A stretch of DNA of 64,000 nt from Photobacterium arenosum. Lineage in GTDB: Bacteria; Pseudomonadota; Gammaproteobacteria; Enterobacterales; Vibrionaceae. The position numbers and the translations under genes were made by a program. Numbering within the stretch: the stretch's first letter is position 1; each line of letters starts with the position of its first letter. Under the pieces are notes generated by a model. It worked only from the letters and a program-made list of their open reading frames with translations, did not search any database and had not been told where the DNA came from. Where the stretch lies: assembly GCF_014841115.1 (NCBI RefSeq), contig NZ_JACYTP010000017.1, positions 30,953 to 94,952 on the forward strand, read 5' to 3'. Of this stretch, positions 8,842 through 17,867 are shown in pieces.

Positions 8842-9507
8842 TTGAATAGCGTATATATTCAGTCGCCGCATCCCAAACCCGGTGCTTATCTGATCTGGCT
8901 GAGCCTGCTGGCTATACTCGTGCTCGGGCTGACCGTCTTTACCTTTCCCGACATTAACGGCGTGGCCGTCGCGCTGTTATTGCTCGCCTTGATGACCTTG
9001 TTACTCATAGGGGTGAAACTCAACCGACAGTCACCGATTACTTTCACCCTCACTTTCATGCACCTTCAGTACCACAGTCCGCACGGCGGCTGGCTGACCC
9101 GATGGCAAAATGTCGCGGATATAGGACGCGCGTCTGTCAGCACTCAGGGCTGGCACAAGCCCCTGCCCTGGATTGGCATCAGACTCAAACATTACGATGA
9201 GTTCCTGGACAGCATCTGCCCCCGTATTGCCAGCCAGATATTAATGGAACAGCGCGGTTTGATGATCATGGCGTACAAGCGTGCAGACAATCCGCCTCAT
9301 GAAATAGAAGATATGTTATTTGATGACAAACACTATGTGGGGGAAAACGGTAAAATAAACAAGGGGTTGCTGGCTATGCTGGCAAATCGCATGCGCTACA
9401 ACAGAGAACTGATGGGGTATGATTTTTTTATTTCAGAAGATCTGCTCGACAGGCCAGCCGATGACTTTATCGGTCTGGCTCGTCGTTTTCTGGCTCAGTC
9501 CAGGTAA
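8842..9507 (+). CDS. DUF2982 membrane protein
   Basis: 221 residues with two adjacent membrane helices (about residues 14-34 and 38-58) followed by a cytoplasmic domain. It matches the DUF2982 family of vibrios and relatives, whose function is unknown. The start is a TTG at 8842 with GGAG five bases upstream; there is no ATG nearby, so the weak start is likely real. It is convergent with gloC, with only 7 bp between the stop codons and no visible terminator. Confidence 0.78.
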   Translation: MNSVYIQSPHPKPGAYLIWLSLLAILVLGLTVFTFPDINGVAVALLLLALMTLLLIGVKLNRQSPITFTLTFMHLQYHSPHGGWLTRWQNVADIGRASVSTQGWHKPLPWIGIRLKHYDEFLDSICPRIASQILMEQRGLMIMAYKRADNPPHEIEDMLFDDKHYVGENGKINKGLLAMLANRMRYNRELMGYDFFISEDLLDRPADDFIGLARRFLAQSR

Positions 9508-9514
9508 CAATCAA

Positions 9515-10168
9515 TTACCAGAGCGGCATAGCATCAGCCACGTGCGGGTTACTGGCACGCTCTTCACCAAAAGTCGACATTGGACCGTGGCCGGGAATAA
9601 AGCGCGTGTCATTACCCAGTGGCCATAGCTTGGTTTTGATCGACGCAATCAATGTGCCATGGTCACCACGCGGAAAATCGGTTCGGCCGATACTGCCGTT
9701 AAACAGCACATCGCCCACAGCCGCCAGTCCGGCTTCTTCACTGTGCAGAACAACATGTCCCGGCGTATGGCCCGGTGTATGATACACAGCCAGACTCTGC
9801 TCACCAAAGTGGATACAGTCTCCCTCATCGAGCCAGCGGTCAGGCTGAAACGAAGTCACGGGAGGAAAGCCAAACATCTGGCACTGCTGTTGCAGCGAAT
9901 CCAGCCAGAACGCATCGTCTTGATGCGGTCCCCATACAGGCACCTCAAGCTGGGACGATAAAGGTGCTGTGCCGCCGACATGATCCAGGTGACCATGCGT
10001 CAGAACGATTTTCACCACCCTGATGCCTAATGACGTAATACGGGCCGTGATACGTTCAATATCCCCGCCGGGATCGACAACCACACCTTCCAGTGTTTTA
10101 TCACACCACAGAATTGAGCAATTCTGCTGAAACGGGGTCACTGGCACGATTTCAAACTGCAGACTCAT
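9515..10168 (-). CDS. gloC: Type II glyoxalase / metallo-beta-lactamase-fold hydrolase (YcbL)
   Basis: 217 residues with the full metallo-beta-lactamase metal set: THGHLDH near residue 57, a histidine in YHTPGHTPGH, an aspartate in AVGDVLFNGSIGRTD and a histidine in IPGHGP. It aligns end to end with E. coli YcbL (GloC), which hydrolyses S-lactoylglutathione in methylglyoxal detoxification. It lies 66 bp downstream of mepK on the same strand and faces aspC, as in E. coli. Confidence 0.92.
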   Translation of the reverse strand: MSLQFEIVPVTPFQQNCSILWCDKTLEGVVVDPGGDIERITARITSLGIRVVKIVLTHGHLDHVGGTAPLSSQLEVPVWGPHQDDAFWLDSLQQQCQMFGFPPVTSFQPDRWLDEGDCIHFGEQSLAVYHTPGHTPGHVVLHSEEAGLAAVGDVLFNGSIGRTDFPRGDHGTLIASIKTKLWPLGNDTRFIPGHGPMSTFGEERASNPHVADAMPLW

Positions 10169-10234
10169 ACACTTGTCCTAACTGTTGCAAAACCGCGCCA
10201 GCATACCACACCCCTGCTCTTCTGCGTACTGTGC

Positions 10235-10786
10235 TTACCAGCGACGCACAGGACCTGTATCAATATGCACAAACCCGCTGCGAGGATAATAACCAACACC
10301 ACCCAATTTCAGATCCAGTGCTGCACTGCGGACACGAGACAAAGAAATACCTTCCAGATTAAAATCAATGGCTTGACCTGTCATATGGTAGCTTTTCTTT
10401 GCCACTCCTTTGGTGGAGCCGCGCAGCATTTGATTGGTTTTGGGCGAACGGTAGCCAGATATGATACGAACCTGACCTTTATGGCTCAATTCTTCACGGA
10501 TCTGGGAAATCGCATCGAACAGGCGTCGGTCCATTGGCGCAACTTCATTCTGACGGAAGTCACGGCAAATATGGTTCATGCGCTTTAACTCTTTGTCCAG
10601 ATAGAACTTCCCATCAAAGTAACGTGTTTCCAATTCTTCTTTGGTATGAATGTTACATAGGTACAGCTCTCGGGCACTTTTCGCGGTATATGGACTCGCA
10701 ATCGCCATTTTTGGCAACATAAAGGCGCCTAATGTCAGCCCGCTCGCGATCAGGAGCTGACGACGCTTATTATCTACTTCTGACAT
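10235..10786 (-). CDS. mepK: Murein endopeptidase, Tat-exported (YcbK/MepK, DUF882)
   Basis: 183 residues from ATG 10786. The N-terminus is a twin-arginine signal (NKRRQLLIASGLTLGAF), so export in a folded state is expected. The M15-like zinc motifs are visible: SGYRSPKTNQ, SYHMTGQAIDF (H-x6-D) and the terminal FVHIDTGP. E. coli MepK cleaves peptidoglycan cross-links including the 3-3 bonds made by L,D-transpeptidases, and here it lies directly behind ldtD. The frame is open 29 codons further upstream, but the family start is the one used here; AGG directly abuts the ATG, an odd spacing. Confidence 0.88.
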   Translation of the reverse strand: MSEVDNKRRQLLIASGLTLGAFMLPKMAIASPYTAKSARELYLCNIHTKEELETRYFDGKFYLDKELKRMNHICRDFRQNEVAPMDRRLFDAISQIREELSHKGQVRIISGYRSPKTNQMLRGSTKGVAKKSYHMTGQAIDFNLEGISLSRVRSAALDLKLGGVGYYPRSGFVHIDTGPVRRW

Positions 10787-10941
10787 CCTGAAAAACTCAA
10801 CTGTAAAACACAAAAAACAAGCGCAAAAGCCTGTAAACGACTGCACGATAGCCGTGTGTTTTCGATGAGTCAACGCACGAATGTCAAAAAACAGACATCA
10901 AAAAAGCCATTAAATTGACTAACTATTGACGTATAAGGAAT

Positions 10942-12729
10942 TTAATTTTTGTAAATTGATGCAAATTTTTCAGAGTCTGGTGAATTTTTATCCTGCTCAT
11001 CGTATTGGTACACATCATTGCGATAGTTCACCAGCCCCTGTTCGTCAATCCACGCAGTCTGATAAATCAGGAACACTTGAATTTTCTGTTTCACGCCGAC
11101 GGTTCTGGTCGAGCTTCGCCCGGCCAACTGATCAAAGCGCTGCTCTGATACACCTGCATAGCTTAACAAGACTTTCGCCATCTCATCCGCGCCCTGAACA
11201 CGGATACAGCCGGAGCTGAACGCTCTGAAATCTTTATTGAACAGACTTTTTGACGGCGTATCGTGAAGATAAATAGCCTGATTATTCGGGATAGTGAACT
11301 TAAAACGTCCCAGTGCATTATGCGCACCTGGTTTTTGCCGTAACCGGTACGGGAAGTTCTTCGCTGTCACATAGCGCCAGTTGATAGAGCTGATGGGAAT
11401 TTTTTCATTACTGTTCCAACCGCGGAGTACGTCGTAATGATGGCGGTACAAGTAGCCGCTGTCGTACCGGGCTTTAGGCAGAATGTCTTTTCTCATGATG
11501 GAGTTAGGGACATTCCAGTACGGATTAAACACCACAGCGGACAGGTTCGAGATCATGACAGGCGTTGGCCGTTTGGGTTGCCCGACTATGACTCTGGCAT
11601 CAAACACCATGCGGTTATCCAGCCACAGATTCAGCGCAAAATCGGGAATATTCACAACCAGCCTGGACGGAAAATCTGACGTCCACACCCGGCTGCGCTG
11701 GGCATTTAATGCCAGCAGGCGAATACGCTCCTGAGGCGTCACCGCTAGCCAGGCACGGGTTTGCGGGCCAATTGCACCGTCCACTTTTAATCCATGCCGT
11801 TGCTGGAAGTGCTTCACCGCTTCTGCCAGATCGATATTGTAGTGTTTCTTGCCCGCGGTTCTGAGCTGCTCTGCCTGGTAGTCAGTTAAGTCACCCAAAC
11901 GTTCCAGCATGGTGATTAAGATATCAGGATTTCTCAGCCAGGCGCCCAGGCGGATAATGCCGGGCTGACTGAACACTGGCCAGGGCTTCTCCGCAATGGT
12001 TTCCATTCGGTTGATGGCCTGCAGAAACTGGTTGTAGTGGCGTCCGGTAGGTTTGAGCGACGCCACGAAAACATTGAGCTGATCCCGTTCCAGCACTGCC
12101 ATCAGCTCAGCCAGACTTTCATCCGAAGGCGCAGGCATGCGCGTGGGCACTTCCTCGCTAAACAGCCACTGCGTGCGGTTATCAATGACATTTTCAATGA
12201 AACTGAGGTATGCCAGTAAGGTGTCTGTCGCGAGCAGATCATACTGACGCCAATCCTGACTTTGCTTCAGCCGTTTGAGCTGCTTCAGGCGATAGTTAAA
12301 ATCCGGGCTGGTTTCCGCGAGTGTCAGCACCCATAACTGCTGCTCAAAATCAGTCACAGTGAAGCTGTCTTGCCAGAGAGGCACATAACCTAACCCGTGA
12401 TACAGCTGAGCAAGTTGCTGTTTATATCGCAATCCCGGTAACTGAGCAGACACTTCATCGACCCAGGCCAGTGACTTTTGCCGGATAAGCGCTAATTCGT
12501 CCGCGTGTTTCTGAGCCTGAATCTGCTCCGGGGTTGGCGCAATGGCCGCCGCCTCGGCCGCAGGAGCCGGTTCAGCCATGGCACTTGTTTCAGCTTCTGG
12601 TGCAACAGGCGCGTCAATGTTTACACTGATCTCTGACTCAGGATCTGTGTTTGACGCATCCTGTGCATGCAGAGTATATGAAACACTGCTGACTACCAGA
12701 AGAAGCCCGATACGACCTAGCCTAGTCAT
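10942..12729 (-). CDS. ldtD: L,D-transpeptidase LdtD (YcbB)
   Basis: 595 residues with an N-terminal signal sequence (to about residue 22, ending LHA-QD) and an acidic/Ala-Pro linker. A helical scaffold domain is followed by a peptidoglycan-binding repeat (AVKHFQQRHGLKVDGAIGPQT), then the YkuD catalytic domain. The active cysteine lies in SSGCIRV near residue 507, with HDTPSK upstream. The protein makes mDAP-mDAP (3-3) cross-links in the periplasm and confers beta-lactam tolerance in E. coli. mepK, which cuts such links, follows on the same strand. In E. coli mukB sits directly upstream; here a 12-kb insertion separates the two. Confidence 0.92.
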   Translation of the reverse strand: MTRLGRIGLLLVVSSVSYTLHAQDASNTDPESEISVNIDAPVAPEAETSAMAEPAPAAEAAAIAPTPEQIQAQKHADELALIRQKSLAWVDEVSAQLPGLRYKQQLAQLYHGLGYVPLWQDSFTVTDFEQQLWVLTLAETSPDFNYRLKQLKRLKQSQDWRQYDLLATDTLLAYLSFIENVIDNRTQWLFSEEVPTRMPAPSDESLAELMAVLERDQLNVFVASLKPTGRHYNQFLQAINRMETIAEKPWPVFSQPGIIRLGAWLRNPDILITMLERLGDLTDYQAEQLRTAGKKHYNIDLAEAVKHFQQRHGLKVDGAIGPQTRAWLAVTPQERIRLLALNAQRSRVWTSDFPSRLVVNIPDFALNLWLDNRMVFDARVIVGQPKRPTPVMISNLSAVVFNPYWNVPNSIMRKDILPKARYDSGYLYRHHYDVLRGWNSNEKIPISSINWRYVTAKNFPYRLRQKPGAHNALGRFKFTIPNNQAIYLHDTPSKSLFNKDFRAFSSGCIRVQGADEMAKVLLSYAGVSEQRFDQLAGRSSTRTVGVKQKIQVFLIYQTAWIDEQGLVNYRNDVYQYDEQDKNSPDSEKFASIYKN

Positions 12730-12866
12730 GTGCGCTCTCCGCTACCATCACTATCATTATGGCAAAGCGAAGCGATTATCGCTTGAAATCAAACGATAAC
12801 TCGATGCTTTCCCTGTTTATAGTTATAAAGGTAGTGAGATATTCGAAAGCCCGTTGTTTCAAAGTT

Positions 12867-14000
12867 TCAACTGAACAGCAATTTCCAGTGGTTGTCCCAC
12901 ATCACTGCAGATTGAGCGATCCGGCCCGGACGTAGCGGCGTGCGGGTCAGAATTTTTCCCGCCCCTGAGCCAACCAGCCACTGCCCCTGGCTGACTGCCA
13001 CCCCTGACGCATCCGTCAAAGGCTGTAGATCCACCAGCTCGCCAGTCTCTTCACGCCAGATGCCATAGCAGTTGCCTCGTGGTGAGGTTGCCAGCAGATA
13101 ACCGTCCAGGCTGGCAATACTGGCAATATAATGGTTAAACCGCATCCAGTCCTCTTCATCCGCCTGCAGCGGGCGAAGCGCGCCGCCACGAGTGTGCAGA
13201 TGAACAAGCGGCGCGGCCTGCTCTGGCAGTCCCCGATATTGCTGACCACAGGCGATGTCACCGGTATCTGTCACGGCAAGGTGCCGGATACTCAGCCGTT
13301 TATCTGACAGCACGGCTTTCTCGACAACTTTCCCGCTCTGAATATCGAGATACACTATTGCAGGTTGCATGGTCTCCAGGTTCAGCGGTTCCCGGCCGAG
13401 GGTATGTACGCCCCCGACACCAACCGCCAAAGTTTCCGGATCGGCCAGCACCACTTCATGAGGCCCAATACCAAACCCAGTGTATTCAGCCACTTTTTGC
13501 AGTCCGGCTGTCGTATCATAGACGCCAATCACGCCTTCACTGGTTGTGCTCATCCCTTCGGTTGCGTACAGGTAACGGCCGTCAGCGGAAAATGCGCCAT
13601 GACCATAGTAGTGGCGGTTCTGATCCGCACGGCGAAGCGGCTGTTTCTCTCCCGTTGCCGGGTAAAAAGCCTGCATATAAGCACCCGGACGACGAGCAAA
13701 CGCCACCGCCAGTACTCCGCCAGGCTGAATCGCCACACCGTGTCCGCGCTCAGGCAGAGCTATCTGGTGTATGGGCCGACCGTGCGAGTCTGCCACAACA
13801 ACCGCATAACGGCCGTCAGCGGTTCTGCTGCAGCCGATGATGCGATCCCCGGTTGCTGTGCCGGTTGACTGTCCTTTGGTAAGTTGCTCCTTGGCGAGCT
13901 CCGCTGAAGCACAGGCAGACAGCATCCCGGCAGCCGGAAGCAAAATAGCGGTGCCCAGCGCCTTTTTCAGCAGTGCCCGCCTTGTTAAATCAGTCACCAT
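12867..14000 (-). CDS. DUF1513 protein, Tat-exported probable lipoprotein
   Basis: 377 residues from ATG 14000 (an ATG three codons upstream is also in frame). The N-terminus has a twin-arginine motif (LTRRALLKK), a hydrophobic core and LSAC, a lipobox, so a Tat-dependent lipoprotein is likely. The body has beta-propeller-like repeats (SADGRYLYATEG, TDTGDIACGQQ). DUF1513 proteins recur in imelysin/di-haem oxidoreductase iron operons and have no proven function. The start overlaps the stop of the upstream imelysin gene, indicating translational coupling. It is the last gene of the operon headed by the Fur box at 17853. Confidence 0.85.
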   Translation of the reverse strand: MVTDLTRRALLKKALGTAILLPAAGMLSACASAELAKEQLTKGQSTGTATGDRIIGCSRTADGRYAVVVADSHGRPIHQIALPERGHGVAIQPGGVLAVAFARRPGAYMQAFYPATGEKQPLRRADQNRHYYGHGAFSADGRYLYATEGMSTTSEGVIGVYDTTAGLQKVAEYTGFGIGPHEVVLADPETLAVGVGGVHTLGREPLNLETMQPAIVYLDIQSGKVVEKAVLSDKRLSIRHLAVTDTGDIACGQQYRGLPEQAAPLVHLHTRGGALRPLQADEEDWMRFNHYIASIASLDGYLLATSPRGNCYGIWREETGELVDLQPLTDASGVAVSQGQWLVGSGAGKILTRTPLRPGRIAQSAVMWDNHWKLLFS

Positions 14001-15000
14001 CGGTTGCATTAAATCCTACGACAATGCCCAAAGCAGGCGATACCTCATCATGGAGTGCGAAACGAAGGTACTCCATGCCGTTAAAAATGCTGATGAGTTC
14101 GCGATACCCATCGCGTGTTTTCAGTAACTCGCCCATACTGGCACTTTGCGGCCAGCCAGCGATCAGGCTGTTAAACTGCCCGGCAATACGATCAGCCAGT
14201 GCAGCTTCTCCCTGCGCCCGCAATAAAGCATCCAGCCCTTTCCCATCCGCCAGGTACAGCGACTGCATTGCCTGTACATTGGCTTTCAGATTGTTCATGG
14301 ATGTTTGAGAGCGCCAGGACTCCGCCTGATAAGGACGCGGTTGGCCCGGCTTGCCCATAGGTAATGTCAGCTTCTTCAGGGCAAAATCCAGCTGATTGGT
14401 CAGGGCGCCAACGTATTCGCCCAGTGCCAGCTGCGGTGTCATTGCCTGCCAGGGATTGGCTTTCCAGGCCTCAACCAGTGCTTCCCCACTGTCTATCAGG
14501 CGCTGGCTGACTGCCGATGCCAGCGCACAGCCGTTAGGCTGGCTTAACTTATCAGGGTTGGCATACAGTAACCACTCCATCGCCCCCAGCCCCTGTACGG
14601 CCACGCTTTGTTCAGCCAGCAATTCGGCTGTCCATTTTGTGTCCTGCGCCAACAGCTGCTCCATTTTTCGACCCGTAATGTCTTTCTTGTCCGGCCAGAA
14701 CTGGATTTGCCAGGCTAAAGCCAGTGCTTGTTCACTGCCTTTCTCCCGGCCTTGAAATACCATCCAGTCTTGCATCAATACCTGCCAGGCTGATCGACTG
14801 GCCGCCAGCGTTTTTTCTGTTTGTGTCTGACACACTTCACCGACAGCGCTTCCCAACACGCGGGCAGCGTCGGAAAAGGCGTCTGCCGCTTTAATATGTT
14901 GCTGATGAATTACCGCACTGCTGATTTCTTGGTTTTCGTTGCAAGCGGTCAGTCCGGCCAGTGCAGAGATAAGGCTCAGTGCAACTATCGTTCTTCTCAT
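13990..15000 (-). CDS. Imelysin-family lipoprotein (second imelysin)
   Basis: 336 residues: signal peptide with lipobox (LAGLTAC) and one imelysin/EfeO-like helical domain. Where family members carry G-x-H-x-x-E, this one has GLGAMEW (near residue 138), so the motif histidine is glycine while the glutamate remains. Imelysins are periplasmic proteins implicated in iron uptake rather than proteolysis. It lies 9 bp after the di-haem oxidoreductase gene and overlaps the DUF1513 gene. A haem- or iron-related partner role with IrpA is inferred. Confidence 0.85.
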   Translation of the reverse strand: MRRTIVALSLISALAGLTACNENQEISSAVIHQQHIKAADAFSDAARVLGSAVGEVCQTQTEKTLAASRSAWQVLMQDWMVFQGREKGSEQALALAWQIQFWPDKKDITGRKMEQLLAQDTKWTAELLAEQSVAVQGLGAMEWLLYANPDKLSQPNGCALASAVSQRLIDSGEALVEAWKANPWQAMTPQLALGEYVGALTNQLDFALKKLTLPMGKPGQPRPYQAESWRSQTSMNNLKANVQAMQSLYLADGKGLDALLRAQGEAALADRIAGQFNSLIAGWPQSASMGELLKTRDGYRELISIFNGMEYLRFALHDEVSPALGIVVGFNATDGD

Positions 15001-15009
15001 TTCATGTCC

Positions 15010-16446
15010 TTACAGTGATTGCAGGAAAGCGATTAACGCTTCCCGATCCTGTTTACCCAGCTGGAGCACCTGATCGCGGCTGGCCTGCGCTTCACCGCCA
15101 TGCCAGAGCACAGCTTCCATCAGGTTGCGGGCCCGGCCGTCATGCAGGAAATACGTATGACCATTCACTTCTTCGGTATAGCCAATCCCCCACAGCGGTG
15201 CGGTTCGCCATTCCCGGCCGTTGGCCAGAAACTCACCACGGCCATCCGCCAGGCCTTCTCCCATGTCATGCAACAGCAAATCGGTATAAGGGTGGATGGT
15301 CTGCTCCGACAAAGCCGGTAAACTGTCAACTTTGGCTGTCTGTAGCTTGCTCTGGTGGCAAGATCCGCACCCTGCTTCAGCAAATAAGCGCTCACCGCGT
15401 TTTACTTGCGGATCATCCAGATTGCGGCGCACAGGCACAGCCAGATGACGGGAATAGAATTCAACAAAATTCATGATCTTATCGCTGACTTCGGGGGAGC
15501 CGCCATTGGGCAGTGTTTGACATACGTCCTGACCGCTGGTGCAGTTTTCAACCGGAAACAAACGACTTGTCAGGCCAAGATCGCCGTTAAACGCGCCGGC
15601 GTTTTGCTGCATCAGTGTCGGCTGGCCCGCTTTCCAGCCAAATCGCCCGGCTACGGTTTGCTGTTTTTCCACATCCCATACCCGGTTCAGCCTGCCGGAA
15701 ATCCCTTTATTTTCCAGTGGTTGTGCTGCCGCGAGGGATTCCAGGGTCTGCTCGGGGATCTGCTCCAGCAACCCCAGGCCAATCATGGGCGGTGCGATAC
15801 GCGCCGACATCATGATGTCTGGATGCAGGTCGCCGTAGTTCAGATCAAGAATCGTCAGTGTGGGTTTACGCAATGTGACGATGTCGCCATCCGAAAAAGT
15901 AACCGGCACCTCACTGTACGTCACTGTGATCTGGCCTTCGGGCTTGGCGTCAGGCAGTGCAAAATCCTGCAGTTGACCGCCATAGACAGGATCTGGAATC
16001 ACACCATCCAGAATCAGGGCTTTCTTTTGTTCCGGTGTCAGGGCCGGGATGCTTAACCGCACCAGCATAGACACAGCATTGGTATCCCCTTCTTCCGGCG
16101 GATGCCCCCGGCCATCTTTGATGTGGCAATTCTGGCAGCCATTGGTGTTGAACAAGGGCCCCAGCCCGTCGCGGGCATCTGTGGTCGCGGGGGCCTGTAC
16201 CCAAGGGTTACGGAAAAAACTGTTGCCGACACTAAAATCCAGACGGTGAACCAAAGGCAGGTTCGCCGCAGGCATGGAGAAGGCATTGGCACCGGTTTTA
16301 GTGACACTGGTCGCCCCACCGGATTTCAGTAAAGAAAGATCAGCCGTAGTCGCGGTTTCACTGCTTTGCTGGGCCACGGCAGGAAAAGCGATCGCTAACG
16401 GCAGAAAACATACAGCTATTCTGGCTGCAAAAGGCTTGAACTTCAT
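15010..16446 (-). CDS. Di-haem oxidoreductase (DUF1111 / DHOR family)
   Basis: 478 residues with a cleaved signal peptide (AVA-QQ at residues 24-27) and two c-type haem sites, CQNCH at residues 104-108 (in FNTNGCQNCHIKDGRG) and CGSCH near residue 360. The spacing matches the bacterial di-haem cytochrome c peroxidase-like DHOR family. It is placed between two imelysin genes, so a periplasmic redox role in iron acquisition is likely, for example ferrous/ferric conversion, though this is inference. The gene is separated from irpA by 105 bp holding a hairpin that may act as a partial terminator. Confidence 0.88.
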   Translation of the reverse strand: MKFKPFAARIAVCFLPLAIAFPAVAQQSSETATTADLSLLKSGGATSVTKTGANAFSMPAANLPLVHRLDFSVGNSFFRNPWVQAPATTDARDGLGPLFNTNGCQNCHIKDGRGHPPEEGDTNAVSMLVRLSIPALTPEQKKALILDGVIPDPVYGGQLQDFALPDAKPEGQITVTYSEVPVTFSDGDIVTLRKPTLTILDLNYGDLHPDIMMSARIAPPMIGLGLLEQIPEQTLESLAAAQPLENKGISGRLNRVWDVEKQQTVAGRFGWKAGQPTLMQQNAGAFNGDLGLTSRLFPVENCTSGQDVCQTLPNGGSPEVSDKIMNFVEFYSRHLAVPVRRNLDDPQVKRGERLFAEAGCGSCHQSKLQTAKVDSLPALSEQTIHPYTDLLLHDMGEGLADGRGEFLANGREWRTAPLWGIGYTEEVNGHTYFLHDGRARNLMEAVLWHGGEAQASRDQVLQLGKQDREALIAFLQSL

Positions 16447-16496
16447 GCTTGTACACGCTCACATTCTAAAGGCTTCAAATAACCCGTTATGACGGC

Positions 16497-16530
16497 AAAA
16501 GGGCTCAGATGAGCCCTTGTTTTTGTTTTT
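16497..16530. terminator. Hairpin between irpA and the di-haem oxidoreductase gene
   Basis: AAGGGCTC (16499-16506) pairs with GAGCCCTT (16511-16518) around AGAT. On the minus strand the stem is followed by only four T residues, a modest intra-operon attenuator after irpA. On the plus strand it is followed by a longer T-rich tract (to 16530), so it would stop antisense transcription better. Confidence 0.65.
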
Positions 16531-16551
16531 ATTGATTCATGCCATCACAGT

Positions 16552-17805
16552 TTAAAACTGATGGTCAGCGGTATCCGGATTCAGGTTTGTGACACCCAGA
16601 ATACTGGCCGCGCGCTCGATTTCCGCCGTTTGTTTCACCAGCGACATGATGGCGTCATTAACCAGCTTGTTACCCGCTTTATTACCCGCCGCAATCAACT
16701 GATCAAAATGCTGACTATTCTTCTCTGCAGACTCAACCAGGCTATAAACCTGCGAGCGAGCATTGTCGAACTCAGTATGAATCGCTTTGGCTGCTTGCTG
16801 ATCTTTCTCAGCCACCAGATCGTGGATACTCGGCCCTGTCACTGTGCTGCCATCAACACGCTTGTAAGTACCGGTATAAACGTTATAAATACCCTGCTCA
16901 TTGTAGAAGTGTGAGTTATGGGTGTTGTCTGAAAAACAGTCATGCTCATCTTCGGTCGAGTTGGCTTCCAGCGCCACTTTCATACGCTCACCGGCCAGTT
17001 CACCCAGCGACAGTGATCCCATCCCGAACAGCATTTTCCGCAAGCCGTTATCCGCTGAATCCGCCAGCAACTCGCTGCGGTAATTGCCTTTCTCGGTGAC
17101 AGACCATTGCTTAGCCATCCAGTCCAGATCTGTCAGCAGCAGCTCAGATGTCGCTTTCAGGTAAGCACGGCGGCGATCACAATGGCCGTTAGTACAAGCT
17201 TCACCATTTGCAAAATCGGTATAGGCTCGCTCACCGGCACCAGCAGAGGTACCATTCAAATCCTGGCCCCACAGCAAAAACTCAATAGCATGATAACCGG
17301 TTGCGACGTTAGCTTCTGAACCACCGACTTCATTCATATCCGCCAGTAACTCAGGAGTAATTTGCACCGCATTGATCGTCGCGTTACCCACCTGAATCGT
17401 TTCATTTGCAATGATATTAGCGGTGGCACCGTCATTACCAAGCTCATAGTGGTAACCCTGAGCAACATAATCGATCAGACCTTCATCCAGAGGCCAGGCA
17501 TTCAACTGACCTTCCCAGTCGTCTACAACTGTGTTACCAAAACGAAACACTTCCGATTGCTGATAAGGGATACGAGCCAGCTTCCAGGCCTCTCTGGCTT
17601 CAGCCAGCGTCTTTTCAGAAGGAGCAGCAATCAAAGCATCAATGGCTTTGTCCAGATTTTGTGCCGTTGTCCGGGCATCACTGAAAACATTAAAAGCAAT
17701 ATCTGCGTAGTGGCTGACCACATCTTGCTTAGAAACAGCAGCATGCGCTGAAGCGGAGGCCACGACAGAAGCAGCCAGCAGAGAAAGGGTAAAAGTCTTC
17801 TTCAT
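16552..17805 (-). CDS. irpA: Iron-regulated imelysin-like protein IrpA
   Basis: 417 residues with a signal peptide (AHA-AV near residue 22) and the imelysin fold. The diagnostic motif GYHAIEFLLWG (G-x-H-x-x-E) lies at residues 170-180, and a second family motif with DDWEGQLNAWPLDEG lies near residues 95-109. IrpA-type proteins are periplasmic and needed for growth under iron limitation in some bacteria. A near-consensus Fur box 48 bp upstream supports iron regulation of this gene and the three downstream genes. The AAGGA ribosome site is rather far (about 13 bases) from the ATG. Confidence 0.9.
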   Translation of the reverse strand: MKKTFTLSLLAASVVASASAHAAVSKQDVVSHYADIAFNVFSDARTTAQNLDKAIDALIAAPSEKTLAEAREAWKLARIPYQQSEVFRFGNTVVDDWEGQLNAWPLDEGLIDYVAQGYHYELGNDGATANIIANETIQVGNATINAVQITPELLADMNEVGGSEANVATGYHAIEFLLWGQDLNGTSAGAGERAYTDFANGEACTNGHCDRRRAYLKATSELLLTDLDWMAKQWSVTEKGNYRSELLADSADNGLRKMLFGMGSLSLGELAGERMKVALEANSTEDEHDCFSDNTHNSHFYNEQGIYNVYTGTYKRVDGSTVTGPSIHDLVAEKDQQAAKAIHTEFDNARSQVYSLVESAEKNSQHFDQLIAAGNKAGNKLVNDAIMSLVKQTAEIERAASILGVTNLNPDTADHQF

Positions 17806-17852
17806 CTTGGGCGTATCGTCCTTGGTGAAATTAAAAATAATGAGGCTTATAT

Positions 17853-17867
17853 TGAGAATTATTATTA
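17853..17867. promoter_or_regulatory. Fur box upstream of irpA
   Basis: TGAGAATTATTATTA matches the Fur 7-1-7 consensus TGATAAT-N-ATTATCA at 12 of 14 positions; over the 19-bp form 14 positions match. It is located 48 bp before the irpA ATG within the likely promoter. Fur with ferrous iron would repress the irpA-DHOR-imelysin-DUF1513 operon. The match is seen; regulation is inferred. Confidence 0.8.
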
